DNA of 57,328 nt. Source: Candidatus Parcubacteria bacterium (GTDB lineage: Bacteria > Patescibacteriota > Minisyncoccia > SURF-38). Position numbers and translations under genes: made by a program. The stretch spans positions 1 through 57,328 of the forward strand of contig QZJN01000010.1 of NCBI GenBank assembly GCA_003599335.1, given 5' to 3'. Each line of letters opens with the position of its first letter. Position 1 is the stretch's first letter. A model generated the notes under the pieces. The model searched no databases. It saw only the letters and a list, made by a program, of their open reading frames with translations, and was not told the origin of the DNA. Below, in pieces: positions 1 through 7,686 of this stretch.

Positions 1-11
1 AGTATAAAAAA

Positions 12-98
12 GGTGGGGTGGCTGAGCGGTTGAAGGCGGCGGTCTTGAAAACCGTTAGAGGAGCAATCCTCTCGTGAGTTCGAATCTCACCCCCACCG
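12..98 (+). tRNA. tRNA-Ser(TGA)
   Basis: Class II cloverleaf with acceptor GGTGGGG/CCCCACC, discriminator G at 98, a long variable arm and T-arm GTGAG-TTCGAAT-CTCAC. The anticodon loop CTTGAAA gives TGA, serine. CCA is not encoded. The last 19 nt are repeated exactly at 233-251, behind a 150-bp non-coding insert. Confidence 0.95.
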
Positions 99-251
99 CA
101 GGGAGCAAGCCAACTGCTTGGCTTGCGTGTGAGATGAGAATGCCACAGCGATGCGCGAGTTTTCCCGGCCGGAAAGGCGAGCGCCGCGAGGCGGGGCCGA
201 GAGAAATTTCCGTCAGAAAATTTACTCGTGGCCGAATCTCACCCCCACCGC
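99..251 (+). repeat. tRNA-Ser-associated mini-element (copy A)
   Basis: This is a non-coding segment directly behind tRNA-Ser. The tRNA 3' end (81-99, T-loop to discriminator) is repeated exactly at 233-251, giving 19-bp direct repeats with a 152-bp period. Inside lies a 27-nt block (102-128) identical to 15063-15037 on the minus strand. That block contains a perfect 9-bp hairpin: GCAAGCCAA, loop CTGC, TTGGCTTGC. A GC-rich stretch with GAGGCGGGG (about 189-197) and a hairpin of GGCC, AAATTT and their partners (about 215-232) precede the right repeat. The layout resembles attL/attR around an integrated element, but there is no gene inside. Copy B lies at tRNA-Leu(TAG). Confidence 0.8.
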
Positions 252-284
252 CAGTTGGGGAAAAATGGCTAAAAAATTAACCAA

Positions 285-782
285 ATGGAAAACCAAGAAG
301 GAGAAAAAGAAACCGAGATTGCTAAAGTGCTTGTGAGCTGGAGGGCTCAAGAATTTGCTCATTATGAAAGAGATAAAAACTGGTATGCCCTTTGGCTTAT
401 AACATCTCTTACCGGAATAATTCTTGCTATTATTTTTAAAAATTTCCTGTTTGCCATTTTTATCTTTTTTGCTGCTTTGGCTATTTTTGTACACGCCCTT
501 CAAGAACCAAGGGTTATCTCTTTTAAAATAACTGCCCGGGGCATAGTAATTTCAGACAGGCTTTATCCATTTGAAGAGCTTGAATCTTTCTGGATAATCT
601 ACGAACCACCTCATATAAAAGAACTCATTATAAAAAGTAAAAGAATCCTGATGCCCCAAATAAATATTCCGATCGGAGATGAAAACCCTGTAAAAATACG
701 CCAGGCCTTGCTTGAGTTTTTGACGGAAAAAGAACAAAAACATTCTCTAATCGATTCCATAAGTCGCTGGCTTAGGCTATAA
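285..782 (+). CDS. two-helix membrane protein with C-terminal soluble domain
   Basis: A 165-residue protein of unknown function. An acidic/basic N-terminus (about 1-35) is followed by two adjacent hydrophobic helices (about 36-52 and 54-72), then a soluble domain of about 90 residues rich in beta-type segments (VISFKITARGIVI, FEELESFWIIY). The layout resembles PH-like membrane-anchored proteins common in Parcubacteria. That is a resemblance only. There is no Shine-Dalgarno before the ATG. The gene follows the tRNA-Ser mini-element and could be cotranscribed with the tRNA. Confidence 0.8.
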   Translation: MENQEGEKETEIAKVLVSWRAQEFAHYERDKNWYALWLITSLTGIILAIIFKNFLFAIFIFFAALAIFVHALQEPRVISFKITARGIVISDRLYPFEELESFWIIYEPPHIKELIIKSKRILMPQINIPIGDENPVKIRQALLEFLTEKEQKHSLIDSISRWLRL

Positions 783-871
783 TGTTTCTAAATTATGTAA
801 ATTTTTTGTAAAAATTTACTCTTCTCATTTCAAGCGATTTCCTTTAGTTTTATGCTTGCCGTAATATCGCT

Positions 872-877
872 TATAAT
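872..877 (+). promoter_or_regulatory. -10 box of a leaderless gene
   Basis: A perfect TATAAT lies only 6 nt before the ATG at 884, so transcription would start at or next to the start codon. No good -35 box is visible at normal spacing. Confidence 0.5.
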
Positions 878-883
878 AAACTT

Positions 884-2368
884 ATGAATAAAAATCCCGA
901 AGCTGGAGGTCTACCGCCAGAAGAAATCAAGAAACAACCCGAACAAACTGGGCAAGAAATACAACCGCCAACACAACAACCAGAAAAAGAAAAAACAGAA
1001 ACCGAAATAGGGAAATTTGAAGCTTCGTTTCTCGAAAATCTTCGCCAGGCCACTCTAAAAAACTTTGCCCCTCACCCTTCACTTAAGGAAAGGTATGACA
1101 GAGAACGTCGGCCATTTGTCGAGGGAGCAAAAAGCGTAGTGCCAAAACTTGAGCTAAACGAGGATAACGACCAAGACCCTCATTTTTACTTCGCTCTAAG
1201 ATATACCGACGAAGAAGGTCAGGATGTAGATTTTGTTCCAAGAACAGAAAAAGGAAACTTAGACGACAATGCCATATGGGGCGCTTTTTCCGAAGCAGCA
1301 AAAAACTATCCACCAGAGCTCGTTGAAGGTTTTTACAAAAAATGCCTCAACGAAGCTTTACTTCCTATAAAACAGAGGGTTTCTTTGTTAGAAAGCCAAG
1401 TTTCTGACTTTGAACAAAAATTCCAACGCACAAAAAATCAGTGGAATAAAGACGATCTCCAAAGAAAACGAAAAAATGCCAAAGACAAATTGGACAGACT
1501 AAACATTAAACTTACCGCTGCGCGTCTAAAATATAGGGAACAAAAACCTTTTGAAGTAAAAAAACCTCACGAAGAAGCGGATCAAGAAGTCTTATTGAAA
1601 ACCCTCAAAGAACTGCCGCCACAAGTAAGTGTTGCCCAAGCGCTTGAAAGATCTGAAGAAGCAACGATCAAGCCAGATGAAATTGAGGTAATTCCTCCGC
1701 CAAAGAAGGTGCCGGAATCTAAACAGGAAAAATCAGCGGTTGTGATAGAAGTCTTGCCAGAAAAAAGTGGGGAAGAAACCATAATCACAAAAAGAAGTCC
1801 CGAAGAAATAAATAAAGAAATAGCCACAGAAGAAAAAAGATTCATAGATAACTTTAATGAAGGTAGTTTAAGTCTCGAAAAAGTCAGGGAGACAATGATG
1901 AAATTAGCAGCGCTGCATAGGGAAAAAGGAGATATTGAACTTGCAGAAAATCTAGAAAAAGAAGCTGCAGAATTAAACGAAGAAACCTACGCGAAGGCTA
2001 TCGAGCTTCTCAAACAAGAAAAAAATGAGTTGCCCCCTCCAGAAAAACCGCCACTCACATACCCGGAATCTGGAGGTAACAACAACGAAGGTTGGTGGAA
2101 TCGTGTTCCTCCAAAAGTAAAAAAATATGTTAAAGTCGGGGTTATTGCCGGCGGAATTGGAGCTGGCATAGGCATAGGCCTCTCTGCTACGAGCGGAATT
2201 GGAGTTGGGCTTGGCACCGGCTTAGCTCTGGGTGTTGGTGGCACGGTTGGCATCGGAGCATTACCGTTTATTATATGGTACTTGTTAAAAGGCTGGGGTA
2301 AACTTTTTAACTGGTCCTGGGAGAAAATAACTGGTGATAAATTTTACGAAGGAAAGAAAAAAGAGTAG
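884..2368 (+). CDS. large charged coiled-coil protein with Gly-rich C-terminal membrane segment
   Basis: A 494-residue protein that I do not recognise. Residues 1-60 are Pro/Gln/Glu-rich and probably disordered. About 160-215 and 300-380 are Lys/Glu-rich with heptad-like spacing (coiled coil). A proline-rich linker (about 380-400) precedes a glycine-rich hydrophobic stretch (about 418-470, repeated GIG/GLG/GVG) that looks like one or two membrane helices. The tail is basic and ends in KKKE. There is no catalytic motif. It stands alone between the gene at 285 and tRNA-Arg, with a -10 box 6 nt before ATG. It may be an envelope-anchored structural protein; this is inference from composition only. 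Confidence 0.8.
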   Translation: MNKNPEAGGLPPEEIKKQPEQTGQEIQPPTQQPEKEKTETEIGKFEASFLENLRQATLKNFAPHPSLKERYDRERRPFVEGAKSVVPKLELNEDNDQDPHFYFALRYTDEEGQDVDFVPRTEKGNLDDNAIWGAFSEAAKNYPPELVEGFYKKCLNEALLPIKQRVSLLESQVSDFEQKFQRTKNQWNKDDLQRKRKNAKDKLDRLNIKLTAARLKYREQKPFEVKKPHEEADQEVLLKTLKELPPQVSVAQALERSEEATIKPDEIEVIPPPKKVPESKQEKSAVVIEVLPEKSGEETIITKRSPEEINKEIATEEKRFIDNFNEGSLSLEKVRETMMKLAALHREKGDIELAENLEKEAAELNEETYAKAIELLKQEKNELPPPEKPPLTYPESGGNNNEGWWNRVPPKVKKYVKVGVIAGGIGAGIGIGLSATSGIGVGLGTGLALGVGGTVGIGALPFIIWYLLKGWGKLFNWSWEKITGDKFYEGKKKE

Positions 2369-2388
2369 ATTTGTTTTTTACCTAGAAC

Positions 2389-2417
2389 TTGTTTAAAATA
2401 TTTATCTGAATTGTAAT
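2389..2417 (+). promoter_or_regulatory. promoter of tRNA-Arg(GCG)
   Basis: TTGTTT (2389-2394) and TGTAAT (2412-2417) are 17 nt apart. The -10 box ends 8 nt before the mature tRNA 5' end. Confidence 0.45.
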
Positions 2418-2425
2418 TAGCCGTT

Positions 2426-2497
2426 GCCCTCGTCGTTCAATGGATAGGACGCAAGCTTGCGGAGCTTGTAATAGGGGTTCGAATCCTCTCGAGGGCG
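2426..2497 (+). tRNA. tRNA-Arg(GCG)
   Basis: Acceptor GCCCTCG/CGAGGGC, discriminator G. The anticodon stem CAAGC/GCTTG has loop TTGCGGA, anticodon GCG. Most bacteria read CGN codons with an ACG (inosine) tRNA, so GCG at the wobble position is uncommon. CCA is not encoded. The acceptor stem is identical to that of tRNA-Arg(TCT) at 52326. Confidence 0.93.
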
Positions 2498-2537
2498 CAA
2501 AGTTTTCTCTCAAAAAGTTCTCAATACAAAACTTTGC
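2497..2537 (+). repeat. inverted repeat at tRNA-Arg(GCG) 3' end
   Basis: GCAAAGTTTT (2497-2506) is the exact inverse of AAAACTTTGC (2528-2537). The left arm begins at the tRNA discriminator base. The same core, GCAAAGTT/AACTTTGC, flanks tRNA-Arg(TCT) at 52395-52438. There is no U-tract, so a trailer or processing structure is as likely as a terminator. Confidence 0.6.
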
Positions 2538-2561
2538 ACTTTAATAATATATTCGCTTGGG

Positions 2562-2589
2562 TTGACAAAAAATCCTAATGTGATAAGAT
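2562..2589 (+). promoter_or_regulatory. promoter of small acidic ORF
   Basis: TTGACA (2562-2567) and TAAGAT (2584-2589) with a 16-nt spacer. It starts a transcript of about 180 nt that ends at the hairpin at 2749-2776. Confidence 0.6.
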
Positions 2590-2650
2590 TTGCGTGCTTG
2601 GAAAGTCTGTCGGCTTTCTGACATCCTTAACAATTAAAGATGTAAAAACC

Positions 2651-2737
2651 ATGAACGAACAGAAGAATCCCCAAGCACCTCAACAGCCAAAGCCGCAAGG
2701 CGAAGAAAAAAAGGCTGAAGGGGAACAAAATCAATAA
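2651..2737 (+). CDS. 28-residue Gln/Pro/Glu-rich peptide
   Basis: A very short ORF (ATG to TAA, 28 residues) made almost only of Gln, Pro, Glu, Lys, Asn and Ala, with no hydrophobic core. It sits between a clear promoter (2562-2589) and a clear terminator (2749-2776), so the unit is transcribed. The composition matches the N-termini of the neighbours at 2867 and 3657. There is no Shine-Dalgarno and the leader is about 55 nt. It could be a real disordered peptide, or the unit could act as a small RNA. Confidence 0.45.
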   Translation: MNEQKNPQAPQQPKPQGEEKKAEGEQNQ

Positions 2738-2748
2738 CGTCACTGAAT

Positions 2749-2776
2749 CAAAGCCCGTCCAATAAGGACGGGTTTT
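2749..2776 (+). terminator. rho-independent terminator
   Basis: Stem GCCCGTCC / GGACGGG(T) with a short AATA-type loop, followed by TTTT. It ends the 28-residue ORF unit. Confidence 0.75.
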
Positions 2777-2822
2777 GATATATAATAAAAGATATATTTT
2801 TAATGACTCCAAGCCACTAATA

Positions 2823-2851
2823 TTGACAAAATCATAATTTTACATTAAAAT
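2823..2851 (+). promoter_or_regulatory. promoter of gene at 2867
   Basis: TTGACA (2823-2828), 17-nt spacer, TAAAAT (2846-2851). The -10 ends 15 nt before ATG, so the leader would be under 10 nt. Confidence 0.6.
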
Positions 2852-2866
2852 ATAATCATTAAACTT

Positions 2867-3595
2867 ATGAGTGTTTTTCAACCAGGTATGGGACCAACAC
2901 CAGAACAAATGGGCTTTAATCAAGAATCAACAAAAACTCCGGAAACAAAAGAAACATCCGGAGAAAAATTTGAACAAGCCCTTCTTGAAACTTTAAAAAA
3001 CTCAGCAATCGGAGCAAGACTTGAAAAAGAAGAAGGCAAAGAAGTTAAGGCGAAAACAAACCCGGATCAGGTTCAACTGTTAAACCTGCAAGAACTTGGA
3101 AAAGAAAAGGCTGGAGAGATTGAAGCCAAAGAAAAACTCAAAAGAGATTTAGATTCTATCACATCGGCATCTGGCGTGGAAGCGATTTTTGATTTTGATA
3201 AATCCGGGAAACTAAATGAGATATCTTTCGGGTTGGTAATAAAAAAAGCCGAGGGTAAAAAGCCGGCAGAAATATTGAAATTAGACGATGAAGAAAGAGC
3301 CAAAGAAGCAATCGAGGCCGCAAAAGCCCTGTCTTCAGAAAAAGAGGAAGGTAAATTCATGAATAGAATCCTTGATAAAAAAATTGAAGCTTTAAACGGA
3401 GAATATACAGAACTTGTAAACCAGCTTGATGCTTTATTTAAATCCCAGAAAGTTGGGGAAGAACTGCCGGCTCCCATACGCAGCGCCCTAAAACAGGAAA
3501 AATCAAGACAACGAATGCTTGAGGCTCAAATTGAAAGCCTGCAGCAAACAAAAAAGATGTTTGAAAAAAAAGAAGGTTCCGACCAAAAACAATAA
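2867..3595 (+). CDS. acidic helical protein, MSV(F/H)QPG family
   Basis: A 242-residue protein of unknown function. The N-terminus has MSVFQPGMGPTPEQ, nearly the same as MSVHQPGQGPSPEA in the next gene, so the two are related at least there. Residues about 20-110 and 150-240 are Lys/Glu-rich helices with coiled-coil character. A central segment of about 40 residues (IFDFDKSGKLNEISFGLVI) looks like a small folded unit. There is no signal peptide or membrane helix, so it is probably cytoplasmic. No Shine-Dalgarno is visible. Confidence 0.75.
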   Translation: MSVFQPGMGPTPEQMGFNQESTKTPETKETSGEKFEQALLETLKNSAIGARLEKEEGKEVKAKTNPDQVQLLNLQELGKEKAGEIEAKEKLKRDLDSITSASGVEAIFDFDKSGKLNEISFGLVIKKAEGKKPAEILKLDDEERAKEAIEAAKALSSEKEEGKFMNRILDKKIEALNGEYTELVNQLDALFKSQKVGEELPAPIRSALKQEKSRQRMLEAQIESLQQTKKMFEKKEGSDQKQ

Positions 3596-3656
3596 ATCTA
3601 TCGTATTTAAAAAGTCGTTAATCTAATAAAATATTAACGGATTTAAAAATAAAATA

Positions 3657-3881
3657 ATGAGCGTACATCAACCAGGCCAAGGCCCATCGCCAGAAGCAAG
3701 CGAAGAACAACCAGAAACCACGCTTGAAGCCGAATTCGTCGATTTAAGCGAAGAGGCCAAAACAGAGGAAACTGAAAAACCAGATCAAAAACCAAAAGGT
3801 TCTGGTCAGATAAAATTGGCTCCTGACTTTAAAGTAACTTATAAAGAAAAAGATAAGAGACCAGAACAGAAAGAAAAGTAA
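3657..3881 (+). CDS. small acidic protein, MSV(F/H)QPG family
   Basis: A 74-residue protein, highly acidic in the first half and Lys-rich at the end, probably disordered. It shares the N-terminal signature MSV.QPG.GP.PE with the gene at 2867. It lies 61 nt behind that gene and is closed by a strong terminator. A 7-bp inverted repeat CGTTAAT/ATTAACG lies in the gap (about 3615-3640). Function unknown. The shared N-terminus could be a targeting or interaction tag. Confidence 0.65.
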   Translation: MSVHQPGQGPSPEASEEQPETTLEAEFVDLSEEAKTEETEKPDQKPKGSGQIKLAPDFKVTYKEKDKRPEQKEK

Positions 3882-3889
3882 TCTAAACA

Positions 3890-3922
3890 AAGAAACCCCG
3901 CCGCTGGCGGGGTTTCTTGTTT
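3890..3922 (+). terminator. rho-independent terminator
   Basis: A 13-bp perfect stem (3890-3902 with 3906-3918), loop GCT, then a T-rich tail. Confidence 0.85.
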
Positions 3923-3959
3923 ATTCCCACACATCTAGGATAGAGTAAAAGATAGAATT

Positions 3960-6080
3960 ATGACTACTAATTTATCTTTCTCTCTAAATACTCCCCTTTC
4001 TGAACTTAAACGAATAACCCCGGCGTATATTAAAAATCTCAAAAAACTCAAAATAAAAACGCTGGGCGATTTGATTTATCATTTTCCCAACCGCTATGAA
4101 GATTTCTCAAAAATTCTGCCAATAAAAGATGTCTTCGTCGGCGAAGTCGTAACAATCCAAGGAAAAATAACCGATATAAATCTCACCCGCACGTGGAAAA
4201 GAAAAATATACATAACAGAAATAGAGATAAAAGACGAAACCGGTTCAATCTCGGCCATTTGGTACAACCAACCATACCTCGCTCAAACTTTTAAACCCGG
4301 TCTTACTATAAGCCTTTCTGGCAAGACTTCCAAAGAAGGTAAAAGGGTTTATCTTCAAAATCCCTCTTACGAACTAGTCAGAAAAGAAAATCAGTTTTTG
4401 GCTCACACCGCAAGATTGGTGGCTATTTATCCCGAAACAAAAGGGGTGACTAGCCGCTGGTTAAGATTTCAACTAAAACAGCTTTTACCTTTTATTAAAG
4501 AAATTCCCGAGTTTCTTCCCCAAAACATAATAAGAAAAAATGGGCTTATGCCTTTAGCTCTTGCCTTAAACGAAATCCATTTTCCAAATTCTAGAGAAAA
4601 GATTGAACATGCCAAAAAAAGACTTGGTTTTGACGAAATTTTTTTCATTCAGCTTTTTCTTGCAACCCAAAGAGCGAACTTAAAGAAAGAAACTTCTCCA
4701 GCTATTAGCTTTAATCAAAAAATTGTAAAAAAATTTGTGGATTCTTTGCCTTTTAAATTAACCCAGGCCCAACGCAAAGCCGCTTGGGAAATTCTGCAGG
4801 ATTTAGAAAAATCTCACCCGATGAACAGGCTTTTAAACGGCGATGTCGGCACCGGCAAAACCCTTGTCGCTTCAATCGCTTCCCTGCAGGTTGCGGAAAA
4901 AAATCACCAGGTGGCCTTTATGGCCCCAACCGAAGTTTTGGCATGGCAACATTTTAATACCTTTTACTCGTTGTTCCAAGAAAACAATTTTGGAATCGTC
5001 TTGGCGACCGGCTCTCAAAACAAATTTTTCAACCCAACCACAAAAGAAATAAAAGAAGTTACAAAAAAACAAATAAAAGAGATTGTCGGCAACGGGAGAG
5101 CTCAAATTATCATCGGCACACACGCCCTCATCCAGGAAGACTCTGTATTTAAAAATCTGGCATTGGCCATAATTGATGAACAACATCGTTTCGGCGTTGC
5201 ACAAAGGGCAAAATTGGCTTCCGGTCAAAAACTTACGCCTCACCTTTTAACAATGACGGCAACTCCAATCCCCCGCACGCTTACGCTTGCAATCTACGGG
5301 GATCTGGATATTTCAATCTTAAACGAGATGCCGCGCGGATTAAGAACTGTGAATACAAAAATTATCCTCCCCCAACAAGCTAATCAAATTTATCGCTTTG
5401 TTGCAGAACAAATAATAAAAGGCCAGCAGGTCTTTGTTGTTTGTCCAAGAATTGAAGAGGTTAAAGAAGAAAAAATTGAAAGTGAGGCAATAATTAAAAA
5501 GCTGGATATGAAAGCCGTTGATACCGAATTTGAAAAACTAAAAAAGATCTTTCCAAAATTCAATATCGCCAAGCTCCATGGAAAAATGAAATCCCAAGAA
5601 AAAACTGAAGTTTTAGAAAAGATGCAACGGGGAAAAATTGATATTTTAGTTGCAACATCTGTGATTGAAGTTGGTATTGATGTTCCTAAAGCAAGCATTT
5701 TATGGATAGAAAACGCCGAACGTTTCGGTCTTGCGCAATTGCATCAATTTCGTGGGCGCATAGGCCGTAAAGGACAACAAGCTTGGTGTTTTTTGTTTTC
5801 AAATAAAGATAGTTCCGAGCGACTAAAAGCCATGGTTGCGACAAACGACGGGTTTAAATTGGCTAAAAAAGACCTGGAAATAAGGGGACCGGGAGAATTT
5901 TACGGAGTCCAACAATGGGGATTCCCGGATCTAACAATCGGCTCTCTGGCTGATTACGAAACAGTAAAGCTTGCGCGCGACGAAGCCTTAAACCTCTTAA
6001 AGGAAGATTCTGAGTTAAAAAAATATCCAGCGCTCAAAGCAAAGTTTTCGGATTTTACCAAGAAAATACACTTAGAATAA
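3960..6080 (+). CDS. recG: ATP-dependent DNA helicase RecG
   Basis: RecG remodels stalled replication forks and Holliday junctions. At 706 residues it is close to the usual length. The N-terminal wedge/OB-fold region (about 1-230) includes the LGDLIYHFPNRYEDF motif. The helicase core has Walker A GDVGTGKT (294-301), a DEQH Walker B with RFGV, motif III TATPIPRTL, and the C-terminal QLHQFRGRIGR motif. The end matches the RecG TRG region. There is no Shine-Dalgarno before ATG. The stop codon abuts the stop of the convergent glycosyltransferase gene with no spare base, so any terminator would lie inside coding sequence. Confidence 0.96.
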   Translation: MTTNLSFSLNTPLSELKRITPAYIKNLKKLKIKTLGDLIYHFPNRYEDFSKILPIKDVFVGEVVTIQGKITDINLTRTWKRKIYITEIEIKDETGSISAIWYNQPYLAQTFKPGLTISLSGKTSKEGKRVYLQNPSYELVRKENQFLAHTARLVAIYPETKGVTSRWLRFQLKQLLPFIKEIPEFLPQNIIRKNGLMPLALALNEIHFPNSREKIEHAKKRLGFDEIFFIQLFLATQRANLKKETSPAISFNQKIVKKFVDSLPFKLTQAQRKAAWEILQDLEKSHPMNRLLNGDVGTGKTLVASIASLQVAEKNHQVAFMAPTEVLAWQHFNTFYSLFQENNFGIVLATGSQNKFFNPTTKEIKEVTKKQIKEIVGNGRAQIIIGTHALIQEDSVFKNLALAIIDEQHRFGVAQRAKLASGQKLTPHLLTMTATPIPRTLTLAIYGDLDISILNEMPRGLRTVNTKIILPQQANQIYRFVAEQIIKGQQVFVVCPRIEEVKEEKIESEAIIKKLDMKAVDTEFEKLKKIFPKFNIAKLHGKMKSQEKTEVLEKMQRGKIDILVATSVIEVGIDVPKASILWIENAERFGLAQLHQFRGRIGRKGQQAWCFLFSNKDSSERLKAMVATNDGFKLAKKDLEIRGPGEFYGVQQWGFPDLTIGSLADYETVKLARDEALNLLKEDSELKKYPALKAKFSDFTKKIHLE

Positions 6081-7646
6081 TCATTTCCGTGACTTCTCAG
6101 TCACCCAAAAACCCATATATTTTCCTAGCATCAGACGAGTTTGAGCCTCAAGAGCCGGGATTGAAGAAAAAATCATCAAGGCAAACGGGGTAAGAAACCA
6201 CTGCAAAACAAGCCAAGCATTATGAAACAAGGATTTCCCTTTAGGCGGGGGCGGCATTAAAGCAATACTTAAAGTTGCCGATGTAACTATTCCTATCATT
6301 GAAATTGTAAGCAATATCTGGGTCAGCTTTGGAAGATTATAAGAAAGAACGGTGGAACGAAAAGCCTGCCCTCCTATCGCTATTGGCAACCAGCCCATCA
6401 AAAAAATAATCAGTGAGCTTGTCGCCCAGGTATGAAAGCCTTCAACAAGCAGCCAAAGATATTTAATTTTTATTTTTAAAGCAACGGCCTTATTTTTCAG
6501 AAAACCAAAAGCAAGATATGGCAAGTTTTCAACTCCCCAGGCCCAACGACGCTGTTGCTTATAAATATTGATCATTGTACGACCGAAACTTTCGGCAACG
6601 TTGGCATCCATAGAAACCGGATAATATAAAGATACAACTTTATAATCGCCATCGTAACGAAGCAGCGACTGAAAAAATATTCTTGAATCTTCAGAAACCA
6701 TATTGTTTTGCCAGAAACCAACATCTTCAAGAGCTTTAAAGCTCATTGAATGAGAAGAAAAGGTTGTTTGTTTGTGAGGCCTTTCTTGCTGCATCATATG
6801 CCAGAAGGTTGAAGAATAACTCAAGACTCTGGCCAAAGCCGGGGCCTCCCAAATATTGTTGTGATAAAAAGGTATTGGCTGGTAAGAAGCCCTGGCTGGA
6901 TTTTTTGTTTTTAAATAATGATACGTAAGGCAGCCAAAATAACCTCTTGGAACCTGGGTATCAACATCAAAAGCAGAAACAATAATTCGCTCGTAAGGAA
7001 TCCCCTTCTCATTTATCATTGTTTTTATTTGCCCGGCGGCGAAGTGTAGATTTGAACCCTTGCCGGCGACTTCACCCGATATATTATTCGGATGAACCGT
7101 AACTATAAAATCTCCAAAGGCTTCTTTGAACTTTTCTTTCATTTTTACAGCTATATTTTTGGCTTCTTCACCGGCTCTTTCTTCAATAGCCAAAACAACA
7201 ACCATTCTTTCTTTCGGATAATCAGCCGCTTTTATCGCCTCTATTGTTTGTTCGACTATCTTTTTATCCTCTTTGTACATCGGCAAAAAAACTACGTGCC
7301 AAAGATCGCGCCAGCTTGAGAGAGGCAGAGAATATTTTTTGGGAGGAAATTTTTCAAGTTTTTTAAGCCAATCTGTATGTAATCTTTTTTTCATTTTGTC
7401 GTAAGTGGCCTTAAGAAAAAAGAAAAGATATAGAGTTCTTACAAACCAATAGAAATCAAATATTATTATGAATAGCGCAACAAAAACCGGAATTTTGTAG
7501 GATAGAAATATCAATAAAGCAAGCGTTGACCAAGCCAAGACTCCAGGAAGTATCTCAAAAAATCTGTATAAAATTTTATCTTTGCGGCTTTCAAGCTCGG
7601 CTGCTCTTCCAAGACGGGTATAAAAATAAGCCTCTGGTAAAGGCAT
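6081..7646 (-). CDS. membrane glycosyltransferase family 2 (cellulose-synthase-like)
   Basis: A probable processive GT2 enzyme that uses a nucleotide-sugar at the inner membrane face to build an envelope polysaccharide. At 521 residues it has two N-terminal membrane helices (about 35-75), a GT-A domain with the acidic FDVDT motif and a QQRRW signature (Q..RW of processive beta-glycosyltransferases), then about three C-terminal helices. I chose the ATG at 7646 over the upstream TTG, because TATAAT lies 11 nt before it. The sugar is not predictable. It is next to a GT39 enzyme on the same strand, both probably acting on the cell surface. Confidence 0.85.
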   Translation of the reverse strand: MPLPEAYFYTRLGRAAELESRKDKILYRFFEILPGVLAWSTLALLIFLSYKIPVFVALFIIIFDFYWFVRTLYLFFFLKATYDKMKKRLHTDWLKKLEKFPPKKYSLPLSSWRDLWHVVFLPMYKEDKKIVEQTIEAIKAADYPKERMVVVLAIEERAGEEAKNIAVKMKEKFKEAFGDFIVTVHPNNISGEVAGKGSNLHFAAGQIKTMINEKGIPYERIIVSAFDVDTQVPRGYFGCLTYHYLKTKNPARASYQPIPFYHNNIWEAPALARVLSYSSTFWHMMQQERPHKQTTFSSHSMSFKALEDVGFWQNNMVSEDSRIFFQSLLRYDGDYKVVSLYYPVSMDANVAESFGRTMINIYKQQRRWAWGVENLPYLAFGFLKNKAVALKIKIKYLWLLVEGFHTWATSSLIIFLMGWLPIAIGGQAFRSTVLSYNLPKLTQILLTISMIGIVTSATLSIALMPPPPKGKSLFHNAWLVLQWFLTPFALMIFSSIPALEAQTRLMLGKYMGFWVTEKSRK

Positions 7647-7657
7647 GGTGAGTTTCA

Positions 7658-7686
7658 ATTATACTCTAAACTTTAAATAGAAACAA
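7658..7686 (-). promoter_or_regulatory. promoter of GT2 gene
   Basis: On the minus strand, TTGTTT (7686-7681) and TATAAT (7663-7658) with a 17-nt spacer. The -35 box overlaps the 3' end of the GT39 gene. The start codon is 11 nt from the -10, giving a leaderless or near-leaderless mRNA. Confidence 0.55.

Noticed and set aside
74..336. Two short open frames overlapping tRNA-Ser and its mini-element
   Set aside because: They run through the tRNA and repeat, have no start signals, and their composition reflects the repeat.
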